Shown piece after piece: positions 1 through 8,390 of a stretch of DNA of 64,000 bases (its first letter is position 1; every line of letters begins with the position of its first letter). The DNA lies in IMG/VR virus record IMGVR_UViG_3300035704_000001, positions 1-64,000 of that record; one strand, given 5' to 3'. Both the position numbers and the translations under genes were made by a program. The stretch comes from a virus. The notes below the pieces were generated by a model. That model did not search any database, was not told the origin of the DNA, and saw only the letters and a list, made by a program, of their open reading frames with translations.

Positions 1-1
1 C

Positions 2-40
2 GAGTGCGCCGCCCCCGCCCACGATATCGCCCCGTTCTAG
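2..40 (+). CDS. 3' end of a gene cut by the window edge
   Basis: Twelve codons ending in TAG (residues ECAAPAHDIAPF) stop just before the next start codon. The frame is inferred only from the stop and the close spacing to the next gene; no function can be read. Confidence 0.5.
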   Translation, partial: ECAAPAHDIAPF

Positions 41-49
41 GAGCCCCCC

Positions 50-283
50 GTGATGCACTACATCCTGACCCTGAGCCAGCCCGTCCGCGGGCTGCCCGCC
101 CCGGTGACCGCCACCTACGCCGGGGTGGCCGAGTTCGCGCCCGGCACCACCCGCAGCCGGGCGTACTCGGAGCTGTTCGCCAAGTACGCCGGGGCACTGC
201 AGCGCGAGACCGGGGCATCCGGCGCGCTGTCCGGGCCCACCGTGCTGTTCTTCTCGCTCGAACCCGACCAGATGGAGACCTGA
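50..283 (+). CDS. small hypothetical protein (77 aa)
   Basis: GTG start (an ATG follows as codon 2) with AGGAG about 8 nt upstream. The product begins with a hydrophobic strand (MMHYILTL) and has no motif I recognise. It is the first of four tightly packed genes ending at the promoter at 1338. Confidence 0.75.
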   Translation: MMHYILTLSQPVRGLPAPVTATYAGVAEFAPGTTRSRAYSELFAKYAGALQRETGASGALSGPTVLFFSLEPDQMET

Positions 284-284
284 C

Positions 285-659
285 ATGGCCGAGATCACCA
301 GCACCGAGATGGACGAGACCTTCCGCAGGACCCTGGCCGCCGGCGCGGAGCACATCGCCTGCCTGCGCGCCCTGGACTGCGCTACCTGGGGCCCGGCCGC
401 CCCGCTGGCCCGGCTGTGCTTCGACGGGCAGGACGGCGGCTACTACGTGCACGCGGGCCTGGTGCACGACGCCGGGATGCCCGCCGGACGGTGGCTCACC
501 GCCGTCTCGGCCGTGTGGGTGCCTGAGCACGGCGGCCGCCGGTACGCGCTCGACGTCAAGCTGTCCGGCGCCGGTGCCCGGGACGGCCGCCTGCTGGCCG
601 ACCTGGTGCTCACCGCGGTGGTCACCGACCAGGCCGACCACTTCGAGGAGACCGGATGA
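285..659 (+). CDS. hypothetical protein (124 aa)
   Basis: ATG one base after the upstream stop. Mixed alpha/beta composition with three Cys and a Gly/Tyr-rich centre (GGYYVHAGLVHDAG). No known domain recognised. It overlaps the next gene by ATGA, so translation is probably coupled. Confidence 0.8.
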   Translation: MAEITSTEMDETFRRTLAAGAEHIACLRALDCATWGPAAPLARLCFDGQDGGYYVHAGLVHDAGMPAGRWLTAVSAVWVPEHGGRRYALDVKLSGAGARDGRLLADLVLTAVVTDQADHFEETG

Positions 660-1087
660 GCTACAGCCACGCCGCCGCGCTCCAGCGCACGCAGCCCCCG
701 CTGTCCCGGCTGGAGTTCCTGAACCGCCAGCTCGGGGAGTGGGCGAAGCTGAATCCCTCGCTGCGGTCGCTGCACAGCGAGTTCGAGGAGATCGCCCGGG
801 ACCTGCGCGAGGCCGGAGCGGGCAACATCCCGGCCGAGATCGGGCCCGAGCCGTACCGCAAGCTGACCCGCGAGGAGCGAATCGAGGCCCGGCACTGGCT
901 CCAGGTGCTGTCCGAGCTGGCCCGCTCGGTGCGCAACGCGATGGACCCGGTGCACGGCATGCCCGCGGTCAACGTGGCCGCCTGGGAGGACCAGCGGGCT
1001 TCGATGACCAAGGATCTGGACGCCTTCACCGCGCGGGTGCGCGCAGGCAAGCCCGCTGCTGGCGGCGTGGCGGACCGGAACGCCTGA
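656..1087 (+). CDS. hypothetical helical protein (143 aa)
   Basis: Starts in an ATGA overlap. The product is charged and predicted mainly alpha-helical (NRQLGEWAKL, EEIARDLREA, LSELARSVRNAM). No catalytic motif seen. Third gene of the 50-1341 unit. Confidence 0.8.
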   Translation: MSYSHAAALQRTQPPLSRLEFLNRQLGEWAKLNPSLRSLHSEFEEIARDLREAGAGNIPAEIGPEPYRKLTREERIEARHWLQVLSELARSVRNAMDPVHGMPAVNVAAWEDQRASMTKDLDAFTARVRAGKPAAGGVADRNA

Positions 1088-1341
1088 TGGCCCAGTGCCC
1101 TGGCGAGGACTCGCAGTTGGCCCGGGAGCTGGACCTGTACGACCTCGCGTTCCTGGCCTGGTGCGGGGAGGACCCGGCCCGGGCGCTGGCCCGTGTCGGG
1201 ATCAGCGAGCCGTCGGCCCGGCGCTGGCTCGCTGACCCGGGCAAGTACCTGCCCGAGCGGCCCGAGACCGTGCCGTTCTACACCGTGCCCGGCGGAGAAT
1301 ATATCCCCCGCAGCCAGGAAGAATCTTCCCTGGTCTCTTGA
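1087..1341 (+). CDS. small protein with possible helix-turn-helix (84 aa)
   Basis: ATG overlaps the previous TGA by one base. Residues about 25-52 (ALARVGISEPSARRWLADPG) have the look of a helix-turn-helix with Ser/Arg-rich recognition helix, so DNA binding is possible but unproven. Its TGA stop lies inside the TTGACT -35 box of the next promoter, so the gene abuts a regulatory site. Confidence 0.7.
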   Translation: MAQCPGEDSQLARELDLYDLAFLAWCGEDPARALARVGISEPSARRWLADPGKYLPERPETVPFYTVPGGEYIPRSQEESSLVS

Positions 1342-1367
1342 CTCAAGTCAGGTACTTCAGTTAGGCT
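1338..1367 (+). promoter_or_regulatory. TGAC-N4-GTCA operator-promoter
   Basis: TTGACTCAAGTCAGGT supplies the -35 box and the inverted repeat; TAGGCT lies 18 nt downstream as -10. It drives the gene at 1403. This is the same element as about twenty others in the window. Confidence 0.85.
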
Positions 1368-1402
1368 TGCCCTATAAGCAACCGACCGAAGGGGCAGGCA
1401 CC

Positions 1403-1933
1403 ATGACCGGCACGCAGGGCACCAAGACCCAGAAGTACCCGGGCACCTGCGACATCGACCTCACGGTGATCATCGCCGAGCGGCTGGCCGGCGGCGGCTC
1501 CCCGGTGACCGAGGCCTATGAGGTGCCGGATGAGTTCGCGCTGACCGAGGCCGAGCTGGCCGAGCTGTTCGCCGACCTGGCCATCACGCCGGGCGAGGCC
1601 ATCGACGCCGGCCACCCGCACGTCTGGGTCCTGGAGACCGGCGAGCTGTCCGAAGGCGGCCGCATCCTCGGCATCTACACCGAGGCCGACCTGGCCCGCG
1701 CCGACCTGGCCGGGCGCCTCGCGCAGATGCTCGACAACTTCGGCGAGCGCGAGGTCTCCCTGGCCACCTCCGACCCGGCGCTGCGCTCGGTCTACGCCGA
1801 AGTTCGCTGCGACTGGGTGCGCCTGGGCGCCGAGCTGGTCACCACCCAGGCTCAGGTCACCCCGCGCGACAGCCACTACATCGACATCGCCTGGACCGCC
1901 ATCGACAGCGCGCAGCCGGCCCTGCCCCGCTAG
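1403..1933 (+). CDS. acidic hypothetical protein (176 aa)
   Basis: ATG after AAGGGGCAGGCACC. Acidic protein with helical ALTEAELAELFADLAI and a hydrophobic core strand HVWVLETG; no family recognised. It is a single-gene unit with its own operator-promoter and terminator, a layout expected for an individually dosed early protein. Confidence 0.8.
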   Translation: MTGTQGTKTQKYPGTCDIDLTVIIAERLAGGGSPVTEAYEVPDEFALTEAELAELFADLAITPGEAIDAGHPHVWVLETGELSEGGRILGIYTEADLARADLAGRLAQMLDNFGEREVSLATSDPALRSVYAEVRCDWVRLGAELVTTQAQVTPRDSHYIDIAWTAIDSAQPALPR

Positions 1934-1942
1934 CCTCCCGCA

Positions 1943-1973
1943 CAATGCCCCGGCCCGACAGGCCGGGGCATTG
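1943..1973 (+). terminator. intrinsic terminator hairpin
   Basis: Perfect 13-bp stem (CAATGCCCCGGCC / GGCCGGGGCATTG) with 5-nt loop directly after the 1403-1933 gene and just before the next promoter. No long T-tract, as is common in actinobacteria. Confidence 0.85.
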
Positions 1974-1980
1974 GTGTCTC

Positions 1981-2009
1981 TTGACACAAGTCAGGTGACC
2001 GCATACGAT
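1981..2009 (+). promoter_or_regulatory. TGAC-N4-GTCA operator-promoter
   Basis: TTGACACAAGTCAGGT, 17-nt spacer, -10 TACGAT. Leader with GACAGGGAAGGCATCAC precedes the ATG at 2052. Confidence 0.9.
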
Positions 2010-2051
2010 GGGACCCTACCGACCACCCACCCCCGACAGGGAAGGCATCAC

Positions 2052-2870
2052 ATGACCGAACGAGACCCGCTGGTGCTCATCCAGGAGGCGCTGACCGACG
2101 GCGAAGTCTGTCAGTTCCTGGACGAGGCCGCCCGGCGCTGGCCGGGCACCGAAGGCGCGCACGTCGCTGACGTGCTGGAGCTGACCATCTCGCACGACGA
2201 GTTCCTGGACCAGACCGAGCCGTTCTTCGAGGAGCACGGCGACCACCTCCCGGCCGCGGCCCCGAACACCGCCGCGCTGCACGCGCTCATCATCCTGGGC
2301 CGGGAGCTGACTATGGCGAACCTGATCGCGGTGCTGCTCAAGGCTGGCCTGATGCCCGTGCCCGCCGTGCCCGCGCTGCGCTGGCGGGTGGCCTCCGCCC
2401 CGTCCGGCGCGCAGCCCGCCCGGGCCGCCATCGGCTGGCAGGCCCAGGGCCGGGAGTTCTTCTACCTGACCGGCGCCAAGACCGCCGGCCCGGGTTACTT
2501 CCTGACCCGCTGGCCTATCGACGGAGCCACGCACCTGGATGACCTGACCGAGGCGTGCCGCAACGTCGCCGACGTCGACAGCGACATCGCCGGCCGCCGC
2601 CTGGCGGAGCTGTTCGAGGCCGGCGAGTCCATCCCCGAGATCGGCTGGTTCCCCGGCGCCCGTCCGGGCGCGGAGTACCGGCTGGCCGTGGACTCTGAGC
2701 CCGGCGGAGACACGGCCCTGGCTGACCTGCCCGCCATCTGGCGCCGGGCAGCGGCCCGGATGGGCAGCGCGGTGTCCTCGACGCTGGAAGGGTGCGCGAT
2801 GGCGCTGGAGCGGGCCCTGGCCGCGGAGCCCGAGGGCCAGCGCTGGCCGGGAGAGGACCCGCGCTCATGA
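2052..2870 (+). CDS. hypothetical protein (272 aa)
   Basis: ATG chosen because it follows the standard GGGAAGGCA leader. N-terminal half is helical and acidic (DGEVCQFLDEAARRWPG) with a hydrophobic helix around residues 85-110; the C-terminal half is mixed. No recognisable domain. First gene of a five-gene coupled operon reaching 4070. Confidence 0.85.
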   Translation: MTERDPLVLIQEALTDGEVCQFLDEAARRWPGTEGAHVADVLELTISHDEFLDQTEPFFEEHGDHLPAAAPNTAALHALIILGRELTMANLIAVLLKAGLMPVPAVPALRWRVASAPSGAQPARAAIGWQAQGREFFYLTGAKTAGPGYFLTRWPIDGATHLDDLTEACRNVADVDSDIAGRRLAELFEAGESIPEIGWFPGARPGAEYRLAVDSEPGGDTALADLPAIWRRAAARMGSAVSSTLEGCAMALERALAAEPEGQRWPGEDPRS

Positions 2871-3160
2871 CCGTTACTGCGGACTACGTGCCGTCGCACC
2901 TGCTGGGTGCGGCGGCGGCCGAGCCCGCCGACCTGGTGGGACCGGAGCTGTACAGCATCGCCGGCGACGTGGCCGAGGCGGTCGAGAACCGGCGCGAGGA
3001 CTGGCTGGAGGTGGTCGACATGCAGCCGGTGCCCGCGGATGACCCGGCCCAGCGCCGCGTGGTCCTGCTGGCATCGGCCGAGGGCGGGCACGAGGTCGAG
3101 ATCACCGTCCGGCTGACCGGCCGGATGTACGACGAGGCGGGACTGGAGGTGCCGCGATGA
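2867..3160 (+). CDS. hypothetical protein (97 aa)
   Basis: ATGA overlap with the previous gene. Beta-rich C-terminus (RRVVLLASAEGGHEVEITV). No motif recognised. Confidence 0.8.
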   Translation: MTVTADYVPSHLLGAAAAEPADLVGPELYSIAGDVAEAVENRREDWLEVVDMQPVPADDPAQRRVVLLASAEGGHEVEITVRLTGRMYDEAGLEVPR

Positions 3161-3381
3161 CCCGCAGGGCCGAACTGCTGACCAAGGCGGCGGACGCGCT
3201 CGACGACGGCATCGACCCGTTCACCGACGGATGGCTGAGCGAGAACAGGGTGTCGAGCGACGAGTGCCTGAGCCTGGCGCAGCAGCTGGCCATCGGGGCC
3301 CGGGTGGTGGCCTACGGGCTCGACCACCCGCGGTCCGAGGAAGGCGTGGGCGTGCTCATGTCGATGGCGAAGCAGCCATGA
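3157..3381 (+). CDS. small hypothetical protein (74 aa)
   Basis: ATGA overlap start. Helical, mildly acidic; no motif recognised. Coupled at both ends to neighbours. Confidence 0.75.
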   Translation: MTRRAELLTKAADALDDGIDPFTDGWLSENRVSSDECLSLAQQLAIGARVVAYGLDHPRSEEGVGVLMSMAKQP

Positions 3382-4070
3382 CCGAGTGCGCGAACCCGGA
3401 CCACATGTTCGGCCCGGCCGAGGTCTGCGCGGGCTGCCACGCCGCGCTGGAGGCCGCGCACACCGCGCTCAACGACCGGTACATGCTCCTGATGACCGAG
3501 AACCGGGAGCTGATGCGCAAGGTGGCCGAGGCCGAGCACCAGGGCGACGTCATCCCGCTGCCGCACCCGCTGCACGCCGGGGCCGCCGCGTACGAGTCTG
3601 GCGAGCGCGGGTTCGAGGCGGTGCAGGGCACGGACGCGCTGCAGGTGCTGCCGCGCAGCCGCAAGCCGTCCGAGGACGTCGCGGTGATCCGGATCTTCCA
3701 GCGGACCATGGGCCCTCACTCATCCGGGCGCGGCCAGCTGCTGACCCGTGCCACCGCGGCCACGCTGCACGCGTGGCTCGGGTGGTGGCTGGAGAACGGC
3801 TGGCCGGGCGTCCCCCGGCGCTGCGGTGACGAGTACAGCAAGCCGAAGGTGGCTACCTGGCGGTGCGACCAGGACCCGGGCCACCTGGACAGCCACGAGG
3901 GCCCGGCCATCGGCTGGTACTCCCCCGCGGGCAAGCCGGACCGCGAGTCCTGGCCGCTGCCCGAGGAGGTCCGCCGGGCCCGGTACCGGTCGGTGCTGGC
4001 CTCGGCCGGGGCGGTTGCGGACGCGGCCGAGTTCCGGCAGATCCTGGACGACTACCGGGCCGGAGGGTAA
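3378..4070 (+). CDS. Cys-containing hypothetical protein (230 aa)
   Basis: ATGA overlap start. The N-terminus has C-x(12)-C-x2-C with nearby His (EVCAGCHAALEAAH), a possible zinc knuckle, followed by a short helical segment. A Trp-rich region (LHAWLGWWLENGWPG) sits near residue 135. Function unknown. Last gene before a terminator. Confidence 0.8.
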   Translation: MTECANPDHMFGPAEVCAGCHAALEAAHTALNDRYMLLMTENRELMRKVAEAEHQGDVIPLPHPLHAGAAAYESGERGFEAVQGTDALQVLPRSRKPSEDVAVIRIFQRTMGPHSSGRGQLLTRATAATLHAWLGWWLENGWPGVPRRCGDEYSKPKVATWRCDQDPGHLDSHEGPAIGWYSPAGKPDRESWPLPEEVRRARYRSVLASAGAVADAAEFRQILDDYRAGG

Positions 4071-4071
4071 G

Positions 4072-4114
4072 CCTGACCCCCCGGGGGCTAGTGCTGGCCG
4101 GCCCCCGGGGCAGG
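4072..4114 (+). terminator. intrinsic terminator hairpin
   Basis: Ten-bp stem CCCCGGGGGC (4079-4088) with GCCCCCGGGG (4101-4110), extended by CCTG/CAGG outside. It follows the operon end at 4070. Confidence 0.75.
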
Positions 4115-4181
4115 CACCCCCCGCACGGCCAGTATCCCGCAGATCGTATACATTTCCTACCCGCGCAGGGAAAACTTCGTA

Positions 4182-4210
4182 TTGACTCAAGTCAGGTGAC
4201 GCGGTAGACT
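4182..4210 (+). promoter_or_regulatory. TGAC-N4-GTCA operator-promoter
   Basis: TTGACTCAAGTCAGGT, 17-nt spacer, -10 TAGACT; leader with CAGGGCAGGCAG before the ATG at 4248. Confidence 0.9.
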
Positions 4211-4247
4211 GGCGCTACTAACCACCGACCCCCCAGGGCAGGCAGAG

Positions 4248-4598
4248 ATGACCCAGGACCATGAGGACATGATCGCCGCGATGGCGGCCGCGAGCGAGCG
4301 CGAGCGCGAGCCCACCGCGGGCTGCCCGGACGGGCGCAGCAAGTGGCACACCGCCGGCCGGCTGATGGACGAGCAGGACTTCGACCCGGGCGGCGTCACC
4401 GAGCTGCACCGCCTAGCCGGCCACCTGGTGCGCAAGGGCCTGGCGGCCCGCCGGACCACGCTGGGCGTGACCCGGTGGGCGCTGACCGAATCCGGTGCCG
4501 GGTACGCCCGGGCCCTGGCCCGGCGGGTCACCCCGGCCGAGGTCCCCGCGCCCCGCGGCCGGGCTGACCGCAAGATGCTGGCGAGGAGCGGATCATGA
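4248..4598 (+). CDS. winged-helix-like protein (116 aa)
   Basis: First gene of a unit running to 6456. Residues about 45-85 (GGVTELHRLAGHLVRKGLAA followed by a wing-like TRWALTESG) resemble a winged helix-turn-helix of the PadR/MarR type, so a DNA-binding role is plausible. The N-terminus carries a polar Glu/Arg repeat. Assignment rests on pattern only. Confidence 0.75.
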   Translation: MTQDHEDMIAAMAAASEREREPTAGCPDGRSKWHTAGRLMDEQDFDPGGVTELHRLAGHLVRKGLAARRTTLGVTRWALTESGAGYARALARRVTPAEVPAPRGRADRKMLARSGS

Positions 4599-4936
4599 GC
4601 ACGCACGGGACGCTGGCGCATACCGAGAGCTGGTCGTTCAGCATCGAGCGCGACGAGACCGACGCCTGGCCGGACTCCCCGCTGCCCTACAGCCAGGTCG
4701 GCGCCATGTTCCGGCCGGAGCAGGTGCACGTCGAGCTGATCCGCGACGCCCGCGAGCCGCGCCTGACCGTGACCGGCTGGCGCCTCAAGGGCGACGGCAC
4801 GCCGGGCCGCCAGGATGTCCGGGTCCGGTGGTACGACGTCGACAAGCTGGGCGGCGACTGGGTGGCCGAGATCGTCAACCACTGGCGCCTGGGGCTCGGG
4901 CTCGGCCCGGGCAACACCGGCGTGGACTGGAGCTGA
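4595..4936 (+). CDS. hypothetical protein (113 aa)
   Basis: ATGA overlap start. Beta-rich (QVHVELI, RLTVTGWRL, VRVRWYDVD), ending in a Gly/Leu-rich tail. No family recognised. Confidence 0.8.
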   Translation: MSTHGTLAHTESWSFSIERDETDAWPDSPLPYSQVGAMFRPEQVHVELIRDAREPRLTVTGWRLKGDGTPGRQDVRVRWYDVDKLGGDWVAEIVNHWRLGLGLGPGNTGVDWS

Positions 4937-4938
4937 TC

Positions 4939-5331
4939 ATGATCAAGCAGTTCACCTGGGACTGGCAGGAGCAGCCGCCGCTGGACGACATCGCCGCGGA
5001 GACCGAGGCGATGTCCGCGAAGGGCAAGGTCTGGATCTACCGGCCCGAGACCGGCACCGACAGCTACGCCCTGCTGCTGTCTCCGCGGGCGCTGACGATC
5101 GAGCAGGTGCAGAAGGTCTACGACGAGCCGGACGCGCAGGTCCGCGTCCGGGTGAGCATCGAGACGCCCGCCGGGCCCGTGGTCGAGTTCTTCGAGATGG
5201 ACCTGGCCGAGCTGATCGGCCTGACCGAGGCGAAGCGGTCGGAGACCGTCACCGAGGCGGCTGCGGACGTCGTGAACAACATCTGCAGCTGGGGCGTCGA
5301 AGAAGTCGATGGCGAGGATGAGGACGAGTGA
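4939..5331 (+). CDS. hypothetical protein (130 aa)
   Basis: ATG two bases after the previous stop. Mixed alpha/beta with an acidic C-terminal tail (EEVDGEDEDE). No known domain. Confidence 0.8.
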   Translation: MIKQFTWDWQEQPPLDDIAAETEAMSAKGKVWIYRPETGTDSYALLLSPRALTIEQVQKVYDEPDAQVRVRVSIETPAGPVVEFFEMDLAELIGLTEAKRSETVTEAAADVVNNICSWGVEEVDGEDEDE

Positions 5332-5507
5332 TCCGCTACGACCTCACGCTGGTCATCGTGCCGAAGGAAGGGGCCACGCCCGCGGGCGTGGCCCCGGCCC
5401 TGCCGTCCCTGGACGAGCTGTGCGGCCACCTGGCCCCGCTGTTGGCCCGGGGCACCGAGCGGCACCAGCTGCTTGGCTTCACCGTCACGGAGGTAACCCA
5501 GTCATGA
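5328..5507 (+). CDS. small hypothetical protein (59 aa)
   Basis: GTGA overlap start; the reading frame begins MIRYDLTLVIVPKEG and ends in TGA overlapping the next ATG. Codon use has the strong G/C third-position bias of its neighbours, which supports a real gene despite its length. Confidence 0.75.
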   Translation: MIRYDLTLVIVPKEGATPAGVAPALPSLDELCGHLAPLLARGTERHQLLGFTVTEVTQS

Positions 5508-5758
5508 AGCCATCGAGAGACGCTGACCGGCCGTCGTGCCTGGCCATGAACCCGAACAACCGGCAAGCGACCGCTGACCGGCGCACCAGGCTGCTGGCGG
5601 TGTTCCTCGCGCTGGATGAGGACACCCAGGCCGACCTGCTGGAGGCCGTCGAGACGATGGCGCACCGAGCCTCCGGGGTGGACCCCGAGCGCGACGAGGC
5701 CCGCCGCATCATCCGGCAGATGTACGAGGCAGCAGGATGGGGAGGCCAGGCCCGGTGA
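5504..5758 (+). CDS. small helical protein (84 aa)
   Basis: ATGA overlap start. Helical core RTRLLAVFLALDEDTQADLL then RDEARRIIRQMYEAAG, suggesting a helical bundle. Unknown function. Confidence 0.75.
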   Translation: MKPSRDADRPSCLAMNPNNRQATADRRTRLLAVFLALDEDTQADLLEAVETMAHRASGVDPERDEARRIIRQMYEAAGWGGQAR

Positions 5759-5964
5759 GAATCGTTCTCAACATCGGAGAGTCCAGGGCCGACGTCCCGG
5801 CCGTGCTCCGGGCTATGGACGGCGACGGCCTGGATCTGGTCGGGGTGGACGGCTCGCACGTCGGCTGCCGGATCGCTGGCATCGTCGAGGAAGGCCACCC
5901 CGGGCTCCTGGACCCGGACCAGGTGGAGCAGGTCTGGATTTCGCCGCTGGAAGGAAAATCTTGA
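5755..5964 (+). CDS. small hypothetical protein (69 aa)
   Basis: GTG at 5755 chosen because it overlaps the previous stop as GTGA; an in-frame ATG at 5737 is less likely. Begins with a beta strand (MRIVLNIG). Unknown function. Confidence 0.7.
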   Translation: MRIVLNIGESRADVPAVLRAMDGDGLDLVGVDGSHVGCRIAGIVEEGHPGLLDPDQVEQVWISPLEGKS

Positions 5965-6260
5965 TGAACCCGGCACTGGACCCCCAGAGCTACCGATTCC
6001 TGCCGTTGGCCGAGGCGGTGAATCCGCCTAAGCAGGGCCTGTTCACGCACTGGGTCAACGCCTGGTGGCTTGTCCACCCGGACAAGGGCCTGCTGTTCTA
6101 CCGGTTCGGCCGGCGCCGCGGGTGGGGCTCGCCCCAGTGCAATACCGACGAGCGAGTCACCCGGATGCTGTTCGAGAAGGCTCCGCCCCCGTTCGAGGGC
6201 ATCGAGGTGCAGCACCTCCCGTCGGCCTGGGTACCGGCCGACCCGGACGACTACCGCTGA
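5964..6260 (+). CDS. small hypothetical protein (98 aa)
   Basis: ATG overlaps the previous TGA by one base (TTGATG). Aromatic-rich (HWVNAWWLVHPDKGLLFYRF). No family recognised. Confidence 0.75.
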   Translation: MNPALDPQSYRFLPLAEAVNPPKQGLFTHWVNAWWLVHPDKGLLFYRFGRRRGWGSPQCNTDERVTRMLFEKAPPPFEGIEVQHLPSAWVPADPDDYR

Positions 6261-6270
6261 GGAGAAAATC

Positions 6271-6456
6271 ATGGCTGACCGCGAGCTGCGCAGGGCACTG
6301 CGCGAGGTCCGCCGGGACGGGATCAGGCAGGCCCGCGCCCGCACTTCGACCAAGGACGAGTCCGAGGACGGATCGGCCGCCGCGCACCTGGCCGATGACG
6401 CCATCCGGGCCATCAGCCCGCTGCCGTGGAGAAGGGCCAGCCGCCGGGATTGCTAA
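6271..6456 (+). CDS. small basic protein (61 aa)
   Basis: ATG after a good Shine-Dalgarno sequence (GAGGAGAAA). Very Arg-rich N-terminus (RELRRALREVRRDGIRQARA) then a Ser/Asp linker. May bind nucleic acid; inference only. Confidence 0.7.
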   Translation: MADRELRRALREVRRDGIRQARARTSTKDESEDGSAAAHLADDAIRAISPLPWRRASRRDC

Positions 6457-6477
6457 TGTCACCCCCGGTGTGTAGAC

Positions 6478-6493
6478 TTGACTCAAGTCAGGT
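6478..6493 (+). promoter_or_regulatory. operator copy without a clear downstream -10
   Basis: TTGACTCAAGTCAGGT is intact, but no good TAnnnT lies 17-18 nt downstream. Instead TAGACT (6473-6478) abuts it on the left with TTGCTA 17 nt further upstream, so the operator may sit over the start point of a different promoter. It precedes the gene at 6518. Confidence 0.65.
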
Positions 6494-6517
6494 GAACGAA
6501 CCACTAAGGGGCAGGCA

Positions 6518-6661
6518 ATGGCAGCAAACGGGACTCCCACCCTCAAGAGCGACGAGAACCCGCTCGACCAGCCGGCGATGACCGGCAACCAGATCACCGG
6601 CTCGGTCACCACGACCGACCACCCCATCAGCCGCGCCGATTACCGCGTGGACGCGCCGTGA
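6518..6661 (+). CDS. small polar protein (47 aa)
   Basis: ATG after AAGGGGCAGGCA. Thr/Asp/Asn-rich peptide with no hydrophobic core, probably disordered. Its TGA overlaps the GTG of the next gene. Confidence 0.7.
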   Translation: MAANGTPTLKSDENPLDQPAMTGNQITGSVTTTDHPISRADYRVDAP

Positions 6662-7344
6662 CCATCGCGACCCGGGGGCGCAGCTACCTGCGCCCCCAGC
6701 CGTGGCAGCTGGCCGCCGGGCCTGGTGACGGCCGCTGGGGCGTGCAGGCCACGCGCTACACCTACATGAACGCCCAGTGCCGGTACTGCGGGGTCTACTG
6801 CGACGGGCCCGCTAACAGCGTGACCGCGCACCCCCGGGCCGAGTGCCGGGCCTGCGGGACTCCCCAGTGCGACAGGGGCACCGACTGCGTGGTGTGCATG
6901 ATCGGCTTCCTGCGCATCCCGTACGGGGAGAGCACCGCCTGCGGCTACGCCCGGTGCGGCAAGCCGGCCGTCGCCAGGGCGCCGCGCATCGGCCGGGCCT
7001 GTGCGTACCACCTGACCCAGGCCAAGTCCCGCGGCCAGACGCTGGCCGATGGCATCGCCAACTACGTGCGGCTGCGGGAGCTGGGCGGGCTGGACTGGCA
7101 GAAGCTGGCCTGGTTCGGGCCGGAGCGCCGCTACGCGGTCCGCCGCTGGCACAACGACGGACGCCCCGGCTGGATCACCGGCAAGGACCCGAAGGGCTTC
7201 GAGACGGCCGGCGCGGCCGACCGCGAGGCTGCCGCCTGGAATGACCCGCGCGCCTCGGACGGCTGGCACGCCGAGCGCGTGGTGCTGACGGACGAGCTGC
7301 GCGCGGAGATCCTGGCCTGGGCCAAGAAGACGACGAGGAGCTGA
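6658..7344 (+). CDS. multi-zinc-finger-like protein (228 aa)
   Basis: GTGA overlap start. The first half holds several CxxC pairs: CRYCGVYC, CRACG, CVVC and a later CGYARCG with C-x-Y-H. This spacing suggests two or more structural zinc sites; the rest has no recognisable catalytic motif. Possibly a protein or nucleic-acid interaction module of the takeover region. Confidence 0.8.
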   Translation: MTIATRGRSYLRPQPWQLAAGPGDGRWGVQATRYTYMNAQCRYCGVYCDGPANSVTAHPRAECRACGTPQCDRGTDCVVCMIGFLRIPYGESTACGYARCGKPAVARAPRIGRACAYHLTQAKSRGQTLADGIANYVRLRELGGLDWQKLAWFGPERRYAVRRWHNDGRPGWITGKDPKGFETAGAADREAAAWNDPRASDGWHAERVVLTDELRAEILAWAKKTTRS

Positions 7345-7346
7345 TC

Positions 7347-7757
7347 ATGCTCGATGACATCCACCTGACCCCGAAAGAGCTGGAGATGCTGGAGCGCGCG
7401 GCCGAGCACGTCGGCGCGAACCTGGTCACGGACTACCGCGGCCCTTTCCGGCCGGCGGGCCAGGCCGAGTCGATCGCCCTGCTGTGCCCCGGTCCCGGCT
7501 CGCTGGTCTGGTTCGGCGGCGTGCTGGGCCTGTGCCTGGACATCGACAAGCGCCTGCTTGACCGGTTGATTTCCCGGATACAGGAGGCGCCGTGCGGCGA
7601 CCGCCGCGTTTACTACTGGCCGGGTATCCTCGCGCCGGCTCCCGGGGCCGAGCCGGCGGACAACGGCGACTTCGACCGGGTTATGGCGAGCCTGGGCGAC
7701 CTGGGCGACGACCCCGCCATAGCGAGCCGCTACCCGAGTCCGGAAGGCTTCCAGTGA
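7347..7757 (+). CDS. hypothetical protein (136 aa)
   Basis: ATG two bases after the previous stop. Helical start (LTPKELEMLERAAEHVG) then a hydrophobic Gly/Leu section. Unknown. Confidence 0.8.
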   Translation: MLDDIHLTPKELEMLERAAEHVGANLVTDYRGPFRPAGQAESIALLCPGPGSLVWFGGVLGLCLDIDKRLLDRLISRIQEAPCGDRRVYYWPGILAPAPGAEPADNGDFDRVMASLGDLGDDPAIASRYPSPEGFQ

Positions 7758-8161
7758 TCCGCGAGGCGAAGTTCACCCAGGGCCACCAGCCCTACGCGGT
7801 GGACCTGGAAAGCTTCCGGCCGCGCGGCCCGGAGCTGAGCAGCGCCAAGATCAGCGCCGTGTGGTTCCGGCGCCGCCGGGCCGGCTACACCGGCCCGCTG
7901 CAGACCGTGGCCTGCGCCGGCTACATCTCCGAGTGCCTGGTCGACCCGGCCCCGGCCGACGCGGCCGACTTCCTGGCCCGGATGGCGGACGGCCGCTACG
8001 GCGGGCACTGCCTGGCCCGCTGGAACGGCACCGAGCTGTGGGCCCCCGGCGCGGCCGAGGACCAGCGCGCGGACTACCTGTCCGTGCTGGGGCCGATGCT
8101 GGCCGCCTACCCGGCCTGCCCGGATGGCTGGGATGGCTGGTGGACGTTCCGTGGCTGCTGA
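7754..8161 (+). CDS. hypothetical protein (135 aa)
   Basis: GTGA overlap start. Mixed composition with aromatic C-terminus (GWDGWWTFRGC). Unknown. Confidence 0.75.
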   Translation: MIREAKFTQGHQPYAVDLESFRPRGPELSSAKISAVWFRRRRAGYTGPLQTVACAGYISECLVDPAPADAADFLARMADGRYGGHCLARWNGTELWAPGAAEDQRADYLSVLGPMLAAYPACPDGWDGWWTFRGC

Positions 8162-8390
8162 CCGCAACCCCTTCACCACGCCCGAGGCCCTGGCTGACTG
8201 GGAGCGGGACCTCGCCGCCGCGGACGCTGCGCTGGGCCGGATGGTGCAGCAGACCCGGGCTGGCCGGCGCGGCCAGGCCAGCGCCGTAGTCAGCGCGCAC
8301 CTCGCGGTGCAGATGCTCGACCCGATCACGTGCCAGAGCCTGCTCACTGCGGCCGTCGCCCGGCTGGCCTTCCCGCCGGACAAGCCGTGA
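8151..8390 (+). CDS. small helical protein (79 aa)
   Basis: GTG at 8151 is preferred over an ATG at 8124 because it shortens the overlap with the upstream gene to 11 nt. Helical (EALADWERDLAAADAALGRM). Unknown. Confidence 0.6.
   Translation: MAADRNPFTTPEALADWERDLAAADAALGRMVQQTRAGRRGQASAVVSAHLAVQMLDPITCQSLLTAAVARLAFPPDKP

Noticed and set aside
4-1341. Long open frame across the first four genes
   Set aside because: Only its last 84 codons (from 1087) fit coding; the earlier part is a Pro/Arg-rich shadow of genes in another frame.
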